Source of the DNA: Glossina fuscipes
Lineage: Eukaryota > Arthropoda > Insecta > Diptera > Glossinidae
DNA length: 64,000 nucleotides
Assembly (NCBI RefSeq): GCF_014805625.2
Contig: NW_023998415.1
Location: 9,864,341 to 9,928,340, forward strand
Direction: 5' to 3'
The notes under the pieces were generated by a model. The model had not been told where the DNA came from. It ran no database searches and saw only the letters and a list, made by a program, of their open reading frames with translations. The stretch's first letter is position 1. Each line of letters starts with the position of its first letter. The position numbers and the translations under genes are program-made. Of this stretch, positions 11,214 through 24,530 are shown piece by piece.

Positions 11214-13904
11214 TTAGGCTTGGATAATGACAAGGAGGTTATGTTGAATAAATTCTTTTGAATGTCTTATAAAAAATGGGAATCGAGAAACACGCAATGA
11301 TGTTTTATTAAACGAAAATCCTAAAAAAAAAACTCTTTCACTAAATGTTTGTTACTGTTGCAATTTTCGAAAAACTTTAGAAATAACGAAGGGAAGAGAA
11401 CTAGAAAATGTTTATTATGTGCACATTTTAATCACGGAAGCAGTTTAAAAGCCAAATTTTTAACAATAATATTTATAAATCATTTCAAAATGAATTTAAC
11501 AAACTTCTAAAATCAAAGTAAGCGTCCCTAGAATTAAAGAAAAAAAAACAAAAAAAAAAAAAAAAAAAAAACCACAAAACAATCAATTTAGTTTACATAG
11601 TTTTTCGATTATAGACGGCAATATAAGGGACACTGTCGGTTAGCTAATAAATTCACGAAAATTATGTTAAATTTAACTAGGAACATGAACCGAATCCTAA
11701 ACATTTTAAAAACATGCCATTTGTCTGTAAGAAGTTCGAATTTCATTATTGTGGGTTAAATTTGTTTTGATCATTGTTTTTTATATAGAATGCATCGATA
11801 TGTAAAAGAATCCTTTTAGTCTTAAAAAAAAAAAATGTTTTTCAAAAACTTCTAATTTCTGAACAGTTGCGCTTCTTTTATTTTATACTATAGAAATTAT
11901 ATATTTGTAATAAAAAAAAAAAAAAAAATCTTAATTAAAATTAGAGTTTTTAAAAATATTTCGTTTTTTTTGTTTTTTTAAGTAAGTTTTCGTTTCTCTT
12001 TACGGATTAAGTATAAATGTTTAATTAATTCTTTATCGCTGTTTTTAGGCTAATTTTTATTTGCTAAGGTGCTAAGAACTAAAATTATATTAGAATTATA
12101 TATGAATTTAAAAGCAAAAAAAAAAAAAAAATGCGTTTAAATAAAAATGGATAGCATGTGTAATAATTGTAAAAAATAAGGCGAAAAAATAAAAAAAAAA
12201 AACATTTATTGAAATACTTAAACACAAACATAACTACAGTCACAGAGCTGATCCAGAAGGTAAACGTTTTATAGTTTATTAAGTAAAGAACAATTATGAA
12301 TTATATAAATTATTAACTAATTATAGTCTATAATAGAATGTAACATGTGCAAAACAAAACAAAAAGAAAATAAATAAAAACAAAATTTAGTTTGATAATA
12401 TTAATGAAATATACAAAAACAAAAATATTCAATATAAACCATATACAATTGTTTTATTATTTTAAATATTTCCAAAAAAAAAAAAAAGCTAAAATTTTAA
12501 TGTTTTAATAAAATATTTATACATTTTTTGTTTTTTTTTTTATTTTATAATTCATGTTGGTTTTGCTTTTTTTGCAAGCAGTAAAATGAAATTTACGGGT
12601 GATATAAAACCATTTATCAAATCAGTGAGCCTTCATAGAATAATGAATAAAGTATATTAGCAGTGTTCAAAGAAGTGGGATCTCAACAGTTATGAAGTGT
12701 GACACGTTTTATAAATTTACTGATGGCATTTATATCGGTTAAGTGAAGGCCCTTTAAACTAGGAAAAGGTAAGAAGCTTAGAAAGCGATATGAATATGGA
12801 AGTTGAAAAGGAGTCAAATTAATAAAAAGTTTACCGTTTTAAAAGATAAAATATATTATACAATCAAATTCCCATCGAAATATCTCAAAAATTTTCAGCT
12901 GTAAGTTAAACAAAAGAAAACAAGACGGACAGACAAGCTTAGATCGATTCAGAACCTGATTCTGATTTACCAATATAATTCAAAGTGAGTCGCTCTGGGT
13001 GTTACATCCGTCGGCAGAAAGTTAATATGTATAAAAATACAAAACTAAACTGATCTTATATATAGAGATATGCAAATATAAACCAGCGCATATGATATAA
13101 TATATGCATAAGTAATTCTATAGTTCTTATATTTTATTTTGTAACATAATTCGTAATATAATCTATGCCCTATATTTTTGTTAACAATTTATTATTATTA
13201 GTACTATTATTATTATAATAATTTTCTGCTCTTCTTCTCTTCTTCTTGTCCTGTTTGAATACCACATTGACTTAAACTATTCTTCTTTTCATTTATAAAG
13301 TATTTTTCGCGTCACTGTATATCGTATATATATGTACACTCGTATACTGTCTTGCAATCGTTGTTACGACCTCAAAACTTTTTCACAAGAACGTAATTCT
13401 GATCTCAAAGGTTTTTTTTTATCCCTTTCCTAATGTAAAATTCGAAAATTGTCAAGATCTAATTATCAATCTGCAAAAAAAAAAAAGAAGAAATCTCTTC
13501 TCCTAGGTTAGAATTTCAGTATTATGGGGTTTTTGGAAATCGAGGGTTAATTAATGTTGAATTTAAATTCTAAATTAATCGAAACTGAGCAAAGTATTCA
13601 CGAATAATTCCCAAAGCAAAATAGATGTAATGGAGGCGAGGTATTTGAACACATATTTTAGTTTGCGTCAGTTATATAAAAGTGTTAGATCGAGAGAACA
13701 GATTTTCGGTTTTATTTGAAATTACAAATTTCATGTACAAACACTAGTGATAAATATTAAATAATTCAGATTAGATGGAATGTAATTCCTTTCGTGACTA
13801 CATATTTATTGATAATTTGTATTTATATCTTAATAATGCAAATAAGTGCAAATGGAAAGACTGATGTCATTATTAAAATGTAATTTAAATGTAAATGAAA
13901 ATAG
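11214..13904. other. AT-rich region 3' of diablo
   Basis: Very AT-rich, with many poly-A and poly-T runs and several AATAAA words (for example near 12370-12380). It is probably diablo 3'UTR followed by intergenic DNA. It includes a piece of dispersed repeat family A (12840-13030). No coding exon was recognised. Confidence 0.5.
12840..13030. repeat. Dispersed repeat family A, internal fragment
   Basis: Shares the ordered words ATATCTCAAAAATT, ACAGACAAGCTTAGATCG and a TCGGCAGAAAGTTAATAT-type 3' section with the copies at 5095 and 18405. Confidence 0.45.
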
Positions 13905-14059
13905 TTTATATCCCTATCAATTGCATACGATCCAAATGGATCAAATATGCGAGACGACAACGGAAGCGAAAACTTAAAGAAAGCCTCGACGCGCAAGTTG
14001 TATATAATTATTCTGCCGCTATTGCTGGTGCGGCTGGTTTTGATGTTGTTAGCACTTAA
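13905..14059 (+). CDS. Orphan coding-looking island with stop codon
   Basis: One frame reads YIPINCIRSKWIKYARRQRK and continues through a basic stretch into QVVYNYSAAIAGAAGFDVV, ending at TAA (14057-14059). Base composition here is noticeably richer in G and C than the flanks. An AG acceptor (aaaatag) ends at 13904. It looks like the last exon of a gene, but I found no upstream exons and do not recognise the sequence. It could also be a remnant. Confidence 0.3.
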
Positions 14060-14677
14060 TAATAAAATTGATGCAAGAAATAAAGAGTAACAAAAATTTT
14101 GATATCAATAGCAACGCACATTTAAGCTCACATCGGTATATTATTATCGAACAAATAAATAAATGAAATGCACACATAGAAAGAAGTGATGGCTCTCTCT
14201 CTGCATTAACTAACAACACTTTTTTACTCGCCTGTCGTTCGCAAACAAGACGTCCTCTGTTTTCACAAGATTCGGTCTGCGTTAAAATCAAATGAAAACC
14301 ATAATCAAACCAAACAGTTTATATGAGATCATGAATAAGAGAGGAGCACGAATGACCGAGTTCGGTTGCGAATTTCATTTTCAAAGAGAAACTGATGGAC
14401 AAAAATAAAACAATAATAATAATAATAATAATAAAAAATTTAAAAAAAAAAAAAAAAAAAAGAAAACATTTAAAACAAACAGTGTTTTCATAAAATGAGA
14501 TGAAAAAGTAATTGAAAGTGTTACGAGATAAATTAACAGTCTATGATCAAATAAATGCACATATGTACGTTTGTGTATTTATGTACGTTTCGCATACGCA
14601 AACATTATTGTAATTGCTTATGTGTTTGGTGTAATTTTTAAAAAATAAAAGTATTCGAAAATTACAAAACTTGTACT

Positions 14678-14679
<2 letters not shown>

Positions 14680-14720
<41 letters not shown>
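14680..14720. repeat. (AT)n microsatellite
   Basis: About 20 uninterrupted AT dinucleotides; similar runs occur at 15233-15255 and 63669-63705. Confidence 0.95.
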
Positions 14721-14723
<3 letters not shown>

Positions 14724-14948
14724 TAGAAAAGAGTAACGATCCCAGTCATTTTATCAATCAAGAGATATCAATCAACTATAAATGCAATTGTTATCAATAA
14801 AAGTAAATTGTCGCTACATATATATCCGAATAGCAAATAAATGAGCGGCAAAACTGTTAAATAAAAACCGGAAATCTTACGTTCAAACATCACGCACGCA
14901 TACCAATCAGGAGCATATATAGCTTTCTTCATTATACTCAGACTACCG

Positions 14949-14980
<32 letters not shown>

Positions 14981-15584
14981 ATGAAATTTGAATAACATGT
15001 GATTACAATGTAATTACAATGTTGCCGAATTGACATTGGTAATGTACTTAAAAAAGATCAAAGCAACGATTGGGCGTCCTATTAAACATATAACATATAT
15101 ATATTTCTGCACTTTGCATTTGGAAAACAAATTCTGGTAAGAGGGTTAAGGTTATAAAATGTAAATTTAAATAAACCGGTTATGGCTTAAAAAAAAAAAA
15201 ACACATATACATATGTATATATATAAATATGGATATATATATATATATATATTTATATACATGAAACATTAAATTATAAAAGAAAATCGTATTTTCTTGT
15301 TAGGTTATTTATTTATTTATTTATTTTTTATTTTTGCTTTCTCTCTTATTCGTTTATATACAGACACAAGTGAATGAAAAACGAAATTTACCTCTTTTTC
15401 TTTTATGCAACGTCTACTTCGTAGTCTTTTATTGTTAGTACATTTCGCTTAATTCCTCATAAACACTAATAAACACTGTCTGCAGTACTTCAAATATGCC
15501 ATCATATACATTACTATAATTAAGGTAAATGTAGCCAAAAAAAAAAAAAAAAAAAAAAAAACAAATAAATACATTATAATTATA

Positions 15585-16830
15585 CAAAGCCCGCCATTAA
15601 ATACCCTACATGACTTTGCCTAATAAAATATATATGTGCTTTACTCCTTTTCATACACATACATATACATATACTAAAAATCATACCTTAGTACCATTTG
15701 AATGCCAATTTTGGTAATCTTGTTAATCTTCCTTTATTTTCGATATGAAATACCCAAAATTAGATCGTATTATCATAAAGAGGCTGGCTTTTCTAAAAGG
15801 TCCCTACAAGCTGATTTATGCAATTCAAATGCACAATAGGAAATTTTTATGCCAAATCTCTATTCGGGGCCAAATTCCATCATAAAATTCATAAGATTTG
15901 ATTTTGCTTTCATATCAAGGCTTACTTTCCAAAATATTATTTTCTACCAATTTTTGCCGACAAAAATACTAAATATTGCAATTGTTTTCATATAAAGGCT
16001 TTTTTTTTTCAAATGCGAACGTTATATGGGCAGAAGTCGTAAAACGGATGCGATATAATCTATTTACAACAGAGGTCGTCCTTGGACCAAAACATTTCAG
16101 TGTACTGGTTACGCGACATTCATGAAGAATAAAAAGGAGATAGAAGAGATAAAGTAAGGTCAACCGCCTATCAGCCAGTCTACCTATTAAACTATAGTAA
16201 GGTCCAGCAAAGGTCCAGCACGGCATTGTTAATAAGTGGTCAAATATCATTTTAAAATGTTCTAGTTTATATTTGAAATGTACTCGATTTTCGCTATACA
16301 CACCTATAGTCATTTTGTCAGCACAAAATACCATTTTAAAGCTGCAAACAAAGGGCAATCAGGTGAAAATTGAGGGCGCCGGCGATATGTTAAGTTCGAA
16401 AACGCTGGCCGGATTCTGTGTAATGTTTTTTTCATTACCAATTGATTTTTATGCAAGCACTTGTGAGATTATTCAGCGTATGCAAGATATCTGTAACGCG
16501 TCTTTACGAGTACGTTCGAGAAATCAGATACAAAATCGGCGGACTGCGGTCATGTCAGCTGATCGGATTCATTATATCATGCGCCACTTATGATAAAGAG
16601 CATATTAAGCTTGTGCTGATGTTTGTAACACCGAGGAGCGTCTGAGACAGACCCGCCTTTTATTGTATCGAGCTTCTTTGTTCGTGACTTTGTCTGCCCG
16701 TCTGATGTCCTTTCGTGTATATTTGTGTACAATCTGCAGGTGGCAGTTTCTAAGATATTTTGGTGAAATTCGGTACACTGACGTGCTTTGGCCCGCGGAC
16801 AAACGCTATCGAAAATAGTACGGATGGGAC
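15585..16830. repeat. Dispersed repeat family A, composite copy
   Basis: Begins with AAATACCCTACATGACTTTGCC, matching the family's 5' terminus, and later shows AAGGTCCAGCA repeated twice (16200-16218) and TTGTCTGCCCGTCTGATG. It is probably more than one overlapping or nested copy. Confidence 0.4.
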
Positions 16831-16959
16831 CAGTTTTTCGACAACTCCCTACAAAAAGCCTTATTTTGAAAAGTCGTTATATGAAAAAAAATTTCTTGAA
16901 AAAAATCGTTGAGTAATAGTACTACGGCATTGTTAATTGGTGCGGAAAATTTGCAACGG

Positions 16960-17330
16960 ATGGAGTAGTTTTTTAAAGCCCATATAACTCTCATATAACA
17001 TCTCTCATAGTTTCTATGAAAACTGAATCTTTATTAGGCAAAAAGATTAAATTGCCAATATTTCTTGGTTGGAAATAGTAATTTCACATAGAAATCAACC
17101 TTACCGAAATTGGACCATGTAGGTCTATTGTTTAGATTCCACCTCATATAAGCATTCTTACGAAATGTAAATGGCATTTATGCCAAAAATGCTCAGTTGT
17201 TAATATTTTATGATGGAAATTTGTCCACAATAGTAATTTCACGTAAGAATTAACTGAACTAAATTTGAACCACATGGATATATCTCTTAGACCCAATTCC
17301 TCTCGTGAATAGTAAGTCGTTTAGAAAAAG
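16960..17330. repeat. Two diverged tandem units of about 145 bp
   Basis: AATAGTAATTTCAC followed by a GAAATTGGACCA-like word occurs near 17084-17120 and again near 17238-17272, with similar flanks, indicating an old duplication within family A sequence. Confidence 0.4.
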
Positions 17331-17384
17331 TTTTAATTTTTCATGGTTTATAGGACGAAAATTGATTCGTAGTTGCAGTTTAAC

Positions 17385-17460
17385 AAAAAAAAACAAGTGA
17401 AAACGTTAAAGATGGGCTAGGTCGACTGTTAAATACTCTACAGTACATAACACTTACTAT
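17385..17460. repeat. Dispersed repeat family A, 5' terminus
   Basis: AACAAGTGAAAACGTTAAAG, then a GTCGACTG word, then AAATACTCTACAGTAC: the same terminal order as at 5095 and 18405. Confidence 0.45.
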
Positions 17461-18176
17461 TATGGTACTCTATATTAAGTTAAGTTAAAGACCTTTGCAA
17501 ACAAAGTCTTACTTTGCGGAAGAATGGTTGCGCTCGGGAGGTTCAAAAATTGTGTTACATGTACAAAATTCAGCACAGTTAATTTTTATATCAAATTACT
17601 ATTATAGATTAATCTTCATCAGAACATTATTATTATAATTATTATTTTGTATGATTTTTGGTATATTATTACAAAAGCGAGTGAATAGCTAGGTTAAGTA
17701 GGGTAGATTATGCAGGGTTCTGTCCGACGATAATATTCTTGTACTAATTTTTTAGAGGATTCTAATAAATCTTTGAAAAACTTGTCTGCTAATATCCTTT
17801 CGTTATTAATGATATTTGGAAATTTTAGTGTTTTTTCGGCATTTCGGCATAGTTTTCTATTTAGCAAGTGTTTCTTATCAAGGCAATGCCAATTTTTTAA
17901 AGCCACTTTATCGGAGAATATATGGATCTAATTTCACTGCCCTATTCTGGTTTTTCGTTTTGAAGAAATTTAAAAACAACCATCAGACTAGGGAACATGA
18001 ATAGCTTTCATATATACAATTAAAGTTGATGGGTATCTAAGATTTGAAAGTTCTAAATAAGGTAGTAGTTTTTCTACTTGCTTTATTTTCCTTTATTTTT
18101 TCTTAATATTTAATAACGCTGATAGTGTCAATCTTTGGCTTACTTCATATACATACGTATACGTGTATATATATAT

Positions 18177-18222
18177 GCATACATACATACATACATACAT
18201 ACATAAATACATACACACATAC
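18177..18222. repeat. (CATA)n microsatellite
   Basis: Tandem ACATACATAC units, imperfect at the 3' side. Confidence 0.9.
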
Positions 18223-18404
18223 ACATATATATGTTATCAGCAGAGTAAAACTATAGCATAATTTGTATTTGTGTATGTGTATCAACTTTGCTTATCTTAC
18301 AAAGGATTGCATGAAGAAAAATAAACATTCATTGGTTGACTTTCTGTGATTAACCTTTTACTTTACTTAAATAATTTTCAATTTTCAAAAGAGTATTTGC
18401 TTTG

Positions 18405-18800
18405 TCTTTTTAAATAAAGCAAGTGAAGAGACTTTATAGCGTCGCGACGCACTATAAAATACCCTACCGCACCACCCTACAGTTATTCATATAGGACTAA
18501 GGACTATTTAACAATAAAGCGAGAGTGGTCGAAAAAGTGGTCCGATCTGAAGCATCTTCAATAAGGTTTGTCTGCGGGCCAAAGCACATCACTGTACCAA
18601 ACTTCATCAAAATATCTCAAAAATTGCGGCCTGTGAGTTGAGCACAAGAATACGAGATTGACGAACGGGCACACAAACTTAGATCATCTCGATCGTTAAT
18701 AAAAGGTGAGTCTATCTCAAATGCTTCCTGAAGTTGTTGCCTACACCCTCACAAACTTAATATACCTGCATACATAAGTGGCGTAGAGTATAAGAAAACA
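18405..18800. repeat. Dispersed repeat family A copy
   Basis: Starts with AAGCAAGTGAAGAGAC and AAAATACCCTACCGC, carries the core ATATCTCAAAAATTGCGGCC and CACAAACTTAATATACC, and ends in GTAGAGTATAAGAAAACAAG, an inverted match to its start. Confidence 0.5.
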
Positions 18801-20063
18801 AGTAAAGAAATTACATCCGCTTTAGAGTCACATATCCAACTATTTAGATTTAAATTATTTATCAAATTAAATGAAGTTATGGTATTCATCATAGATAAGT
18901 TTATTACGTTTACAGCCTTACATGGAGAATGGATCCGGATCCATATTCTTCTTCCTGGCGTTTTTCTCAACAGATAGTTTTAGAGGGACATAAATTTGGT
19001 AACACGAATCGTATCAAGCTGTACCAAGGCTTGTTTAAAAACACTGAGGGCAAAGTAAATCGGTGATGATTAGTTAATTCAGTCGAAAGTAACTGCATTT
19101 TGAGAATTCCCTTATTTTTCCAACGGATATAAAATGAGACACTTTCATAACATGAAAACAGTAACCACGTGCCGATGTTAATCTTTACGTTTTTTTATTT
19201 AAATGAAATTTTAAATGTCGCAACCAATGACAGATCTAGCAGAGGTGAGCAAATTCCGGGCGACAACCAGTTTCAGCAAGATTTTCGTTGATTGATCCAC
19301 TAGTTTCTGAAATCGTAAGTTAGCAGCATTTCTTAATATTGGAAATTTTCAAGTTACTCCGCAAGTGTTTACTCAAGTGTTTCTCAAATTTCTCAAATAT
19401 CTCTTTATTTATTAACGGTAATGATTTTCAGAGATATTTTGAAGTCGTAAAGCATAAAAAAACAGATCAGCCCTGGTTGACTATACCGCACAAGTTGTCC
19501 ACTTTTAAGTTCTTCCACGATTTTAAAAACTTGTCTAAAAAGAAATGTGCATATATGAATTTTACAATCAGTGGCAACTGCTGCCTTCATCGAGAATGCT
19601 TTTAATACCTGCAATGTAAGGGGACTAACGGCACGCGGCTACTGACTTCCCGTTTTGAACGAAAAAGAAAAAGACGAACGGGCGATCTAATTTATCCGCC
19701 CTATAAAATCACCGATAAAGTTGTAATAGGCAACAACAACAAGAACAAGATGAGAAAGACACAAAAAGAGAGAAAAGAGAGAAACATATCAAAAATCGTC
19801 TAAGATAAGGGACAATTGAACAATAACAGTGCCGTAAACCGCAAATGGGACTCTATAATATGTTCTAATGGAGTAAGTGGACGCATCGTTTTCGGTAAAA
19901 TATCACAGTGAAGTGTTACTTTAATATTTTTTCAAATTTATTCCAAGCAAGCCAGCGGAAAAACTTAAGCAATTTAATAATATATGTAAATAAATTGTGT
20001 ACTTTTTGACATTACGTTCCAGTTTTGATAAATTTTGCCGATGAATAAACTCCAAGTGGAAAT

Positions 20064-22023
20064 ATGGACTGCGTGCGTAAGATACGGCATTTTTTTACTG
20101 TACAGAAAATACCAGGCGAATTGGACGATGGCTTAGAAACATTAGATGAGTATCGCATGCGTTGGCGTTCCGTGCGTATTATTTATTTTACTATGTTTCT
20201 TATGTCATTGGGTTTTAGTATAATATTAACAGGGATTTGGCCTTTTTTAAATAAGGTAAGAGCTAATCGTCAAAAAACTATGCAAATCGGTTCGTTTACA
20301 ACATCATTTTGTTCTTAGTTAGACCCAGCGGCTAACAAAGAGTTTATGGGTCTTATAGTAGCCGCCAATCCATTGGGTCAAATGATTTTTAGTCCACTGT
20401 TTGGCTGGTGGAGTAATAAATTGGGTACAATACGTTTGCCGTTGCTCAGCTCTTTGGCGTTATTTACAATAGCCAGTGCCATGTATTCATCATTGGAGTT
20501 AAAGCCGCACGATGTTAAATACTGGATGTTGACATCAAGATTTCTAATTGGTGTAAGTTCTGCCAATATAGCGGTTTGCCGCGCTTATTTATCGGCTGCT
20601 ACACGTTTAAGTGAACGCACAAAAGCCGTATCTATGGTATCATTGGCACAAGTATTAGGTTTTATAGTTGGACCCGGTTTGCAAGCGTTAGTCACTTTAC
20701 TCGGTAGTGAAGGTCACACATGGCTTTGGGGCTTCTTTATTTTCAACATGTACACAGCCTGCGGATGGATTAATGTACTGATGAGCACTGGTAACTTTAT
20801 AATGTTTCTGCCGACGATATTCCAGGTAGGTAAAGGAAAACGAAGTCAAAGAACAAAACACCTGACTATTGTTTGGATATATTCGATCCTATCAAGGAGC
20901 GCAAGGTCGCAGCTCGTGAAATCATGATTATGAAAGGAAAAAGTTCAGAAGAGGAGACGTGGAAGTCCATCAAGCCAGATTATATCTCCGCCTGGACTTT
21001 AATAGTAGCGTTTTTCGTATTGGTTTTCAATTTTGTTTTACTAGAAACGTAAGTTTCATGTCAAAAATACGTTAATTAAGATACACATCATATTTTGCAA
21101 ATAATTTTCAAGGTTGGGTACTTCCTTAACCATGGATCAATTTGCTTGGTCGAACGATGAGGCAATTTATTATATGGGCATAATTATGTCTACGGGCGCT
21201 GTCATCGCTTTAGTTACATTTATGTGTATAAATCCTTTGTGCAGGATTTTTCCCGAAAATCTTGTCTTGATATGGGGCGGTTTTGCGCTTATGGTTCTGG
21301 GTCGTATACTCTATATACCATGGGGTGATGCACCACCAAAAATTGCCGAAGTCTACAATGTTACTATACCGATAACCGGCAATGCTACCACCGATTTAAA
21401 GCCTGATAATGAGATATTTTTAGGTTGTCCCAAAACGCAGCAATGGTGCTCCCTTACGCCAGCATTAACGTTAACGCAGTTTATATTGGGGTACGTGTTA
21501 ACTTCAGTTGGCTATCCCATCGGCGTTACTTTGATACAAACAATATTCTCCAAAATTCTGGGTCCTCGTCCTCAAGGTGTATGGATGGGCCTTATGACTG
21601 GTTCAGGGTGTCTATCGCGTGTTATGGGTCCAGTTTTTGTTGGCTCAATTTACACACGTTTGGGCACTAATTGGACTTTTGGCTTTACCTCAGTAATGAT
21701 GTTCTTTTCAATGATTTGGTTATTACTATCCAGGTAGTCATTAAACATTTTTTCCCCATAATTCATATTATAAGTTTGTAAATTGTTTTCCATCGTTTAG
21801 GAAACGTTTAATATCTCCTCGCCTTGATATTCCTGATCCTGTTGAATTGCAAACATTTGAGAAAAATGTCGGTATTAACTCTCAATTCACTTTACCGGAT
21901 TCAGATATGAAAGATTTGAAAGATGATAAAATTGCTTCGGAGAATGATCTGAATTCGGAAGGAACTGAACTATTAAGTAGCCAAAAACCACTTAATATAT
22001 TAACGGCGGCAACAAAAGCTTAA
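20064..22023 (+). CDS. Cln7: MFSD8/CLN7-type lysosomal MFS transporter
   Basis: Major facilitator superfamily protein of the lysosomal membrane; human MFSD8 loss causes late-infantile neuronal ceroid lipofuscinosis. Exons 20064-20255, 20319-20825, 20897-21048, 21113-21733 and 21801-22023 join in phase to about 564 residues; the intron at 20826-20896 is only 71 bp. Twelve membrane segments are expected. Visible MFS features are the loop-2 motif [14 protein letters not shown] and [23 protein letters not shown]8-type landmarks are [13 protein letters not shown] and [17 protein letters not shown]-terminal EGTELL fits an acidic dileucine lysosomal sorting signal. Two N-glycosylation sequons (NVT, NAT) lie in the luminal loop near LPWGDAPP-type sequence. 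An upstream ATG at 20041 opens an out-of-frame reading frame that overlaps the start and could lower translation. Confidence 0.93.
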
Positions 22024-22132
22024 GATATATTTACATACTTTTACTATATTTTTTATATTTGATTAAAGGATCAGAACTGCCTTTACCTTTATCCACGTAA
22101 AAATAAGAACATGTGATGATAATTTTTTAGTC

Positions 22133-22138
22133 AATAAA
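22133..22138 (+). terminator. Poly(A) signal of Cln7
   Basis: AATAAA 110 bp after the Cln7 stop codon. Confidence 0.6.
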
Positions 22139-22139
22139 T

Positions 22140-24530
22140 GAAAAAACTTTTATTATACTTGGGTTCTTAATAGGTCTACCATATGTATATACTTTGTTAA
22201 TTGATATGAAATGAGTTTGCACACAGACACACATACGCACACATATATGTATATATATATATATATCTAAGAAAAAAGGCTTGATTTGGTTTATAATCAA
22301 ATTTTTACCGCTAACCAAAATGCGCAAAGTGGTTATAGTTTTCGAATTGCTTTGAAAATACGGATTGTATGCCTAAATACTCAGCAAAAATGTTGTAAAT
22401 ACAAACAAGAAAATTATAATGGACCGTTCCCAAGCCCTCTGTAATTATCGACTTTATATTAAAATTAATATGCTATTTTTTACTGTTGCAGTTTACGAGT
22501 CACAGGACGATGCACGGACGAACGGGTAAACATGCTTAGATGGAGTCAAAATTTGATACTGGTTAATGATTATATATCATTTGTAGAATCACCGAAGTTC
22601 CTTTAAGATTGCTGTAAAAGAAATCAACTCTCGATACTGTGTAACGGTGGATGAGCGTCATCGACTTTTCTATTTATATGCAGATATTGGAGGATATGCT
22701 ACAGAGTACGTGTGAGAGTTTTTATAGTTGTATCGGTTATTTTCTATAGCCAGCGAACAAAAATGTCCACATTTCCGTTATTTCATCAGAGACTCGCAAG
22801 CATACATATGTACGTCGCCGCATCTCGCGCTACGACATTCTTATTGCGCTATGTCATTTCGAAATCATTTGGAATCAAAAAAAAACGCGGATTGTCAAAA
22901 CTTCGAGAATATATTTGGAAAAGTTGGAGAAGATCGCAAAAAGATGATGGTTATGTGACGGACGTGATAACGTGTAAAGCATATACATAATGAAAGTAAG
23001 CGTCAACTTTATTAAGGTTCAAGCAAAGAACTTCGTATTTGCAATCAACATGTTTTACTGGGAAGCGAAACTATTTGAACCTTCGAAAGATCATAGACGT
23101 GCTGAAACCCTCAACTTTTCGTTGTGCTCCCTGTAAACGGTAACTGTTTAGTTTATTAGAGCAGCTACTCGATAAAGAAAGATTTAACGGGCTTTTTTCT
23201 CGGAAAGTTAAGAGGAGTAGTTTTCTTCTCCCATTAGGTCCTCCATCGTGGAGACCATCAAACTTATTCAAGTTCTTCTGGTACTACGAGGTGTTAGAGA
23301 GCTGGGACACAGTTGGGTGCACCGACGTCTTCGGAAATATCATGGGATGTGTGAAAAGTAATACCCAAAATTGTATAGTATGATGTAAATCCAAAGGACG
23401 ACAAGTCATGAAATTGTGGGTGTTGGCAGAGATCAGGTCGCTTAAAGTAGGTCTTGGTATGACGATACATTTCGCATCAGACTACCGGGATGAACGCCTT
23501 CTTGCGTGATTGGTAGGTATTGTGATGTCTACGGTTACCTAGAAATTTTGTAAGGACATTTAGCAATGAAATGGTAGATAAGCCTGAAGCATTCATCTTG
23601 ACAAGATTTCACTTTGGTTGAATAAATGCTGAAAAATCTACGGATACTACGTTTACGTTAAATAATTGTTCCAAACTAAAAAACCCTATTTGCTAATTCA
23701 TCTGGAATCCCAATTTAATCTAAGAAATTTTATACCAGAGTATCTTCTAACCTATTTGGACCTACGACATTCAAGTGTGGAGAGCAGCCAGTCAACTATG
23801 CAATGGAACAAATCAATGCCGTCCATCTGCAGCGGATGTAGTAGTGCCAATAAGCACAAAGGAAGGGCTGGCGGCGTAATTGCAGCCGCTGCTTCCACTC
23901 TTGTAGTGGTTAACCCAACTTCCGTACCCAACCAAATCGGGTCAGCTTTGAGCTTAAATATTCCAAGGTGAATGTCATTGTTTGCAGACACTGTGGTCAA
24001 AGTGGCCACAGATACCGTACGTTTGCGAGCGGCACATACTGCAGAAGTAATATATTACAATGTGACTGTAAGCGCAGTTATCATGGGATCTGCGGGTGCG
24101 GTCACTATATGCATGAGTTAGGTAATGGATTTACTATGGCACGGAAACCCTGCGAGTTCGGGGAAAGCTACAAGGCTTGCCAAAAACCATGCGAACAATT
24201 CTTGACGCCAGCAGCCATCCCGCTGTTATTGCGAATGATATGAATGAAGGAGGCAACACTTGTCAATGCCAGTGGCGACGGTGACTGTGTATCCATTGAA
24301 CGAGGGTTTGCTACTTGCAGGCCTTTGTTGCAACTTTAACCCGGAACTGGATGATCATCTTACGTATATAGATTTGTTGTTATTGCTTGCTGGTAACCAT
24401 TTTATATGCTGCCTCTAAATATTGGGTTGGTACCCCCTGCGACGCCCTTGAAAGAGTATAAAATGGGGTATGCGATCTCGAAAGTTAGATCAAAAAGATG
24501 CCCAGACATTGATTCCAAATAACTTTACCC
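22140..24530. other. Intergenic, decayed sequence
   Basis: Contains a family A fragment (22390-22620) and mixed-composition DNA at 23080-24330 with several short overlapping reading frames. One (23968-24243) has a C-x2-C-x4-H spacing but lacks the last cysteine of a zinc knuckle. These may be remnants of a transposon or pseudogene; none is supportable as a gene. Confidence 0.4.
22390..22620. repeat. Dispersed repeat family A fragment
   Basis: Contains GATGCACGGACGAACGGGTA and CATGCTTAGATGGAGTC, the core words shared with other family A copies. Confidence 0.35.

Larger units (their letters stand above)
14060..19860. other. Intergenic DNA between diablo and Cln7
   Basis: No supported gene. 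The interval contains A/T microsatellites and several copies of dispersed repeat family A. Reading frames at 16273-16645, 17694-18004 and 19339-19614 are short, lack domain motifs and mostly coincide with repeats. Confidence 0.5.

Noticed and set aside
20826..20896. Apparent frameshift in Cln7 near an A run at 20837-20840
   Set aside because: A normal 71-bp intron (GTAGGT to TCAAG) joins TIFQ to ERKVAAREI in phase, so no frameshift is needed.
23666..24243. Overlapping frames with a zinc-knuckle-like CRHCGQSGH and a receptor-like VNYAMEQIN word
   Set aside because: Neither pattern is complete and the pieces lie in different frames; not enough to name a gene or element.
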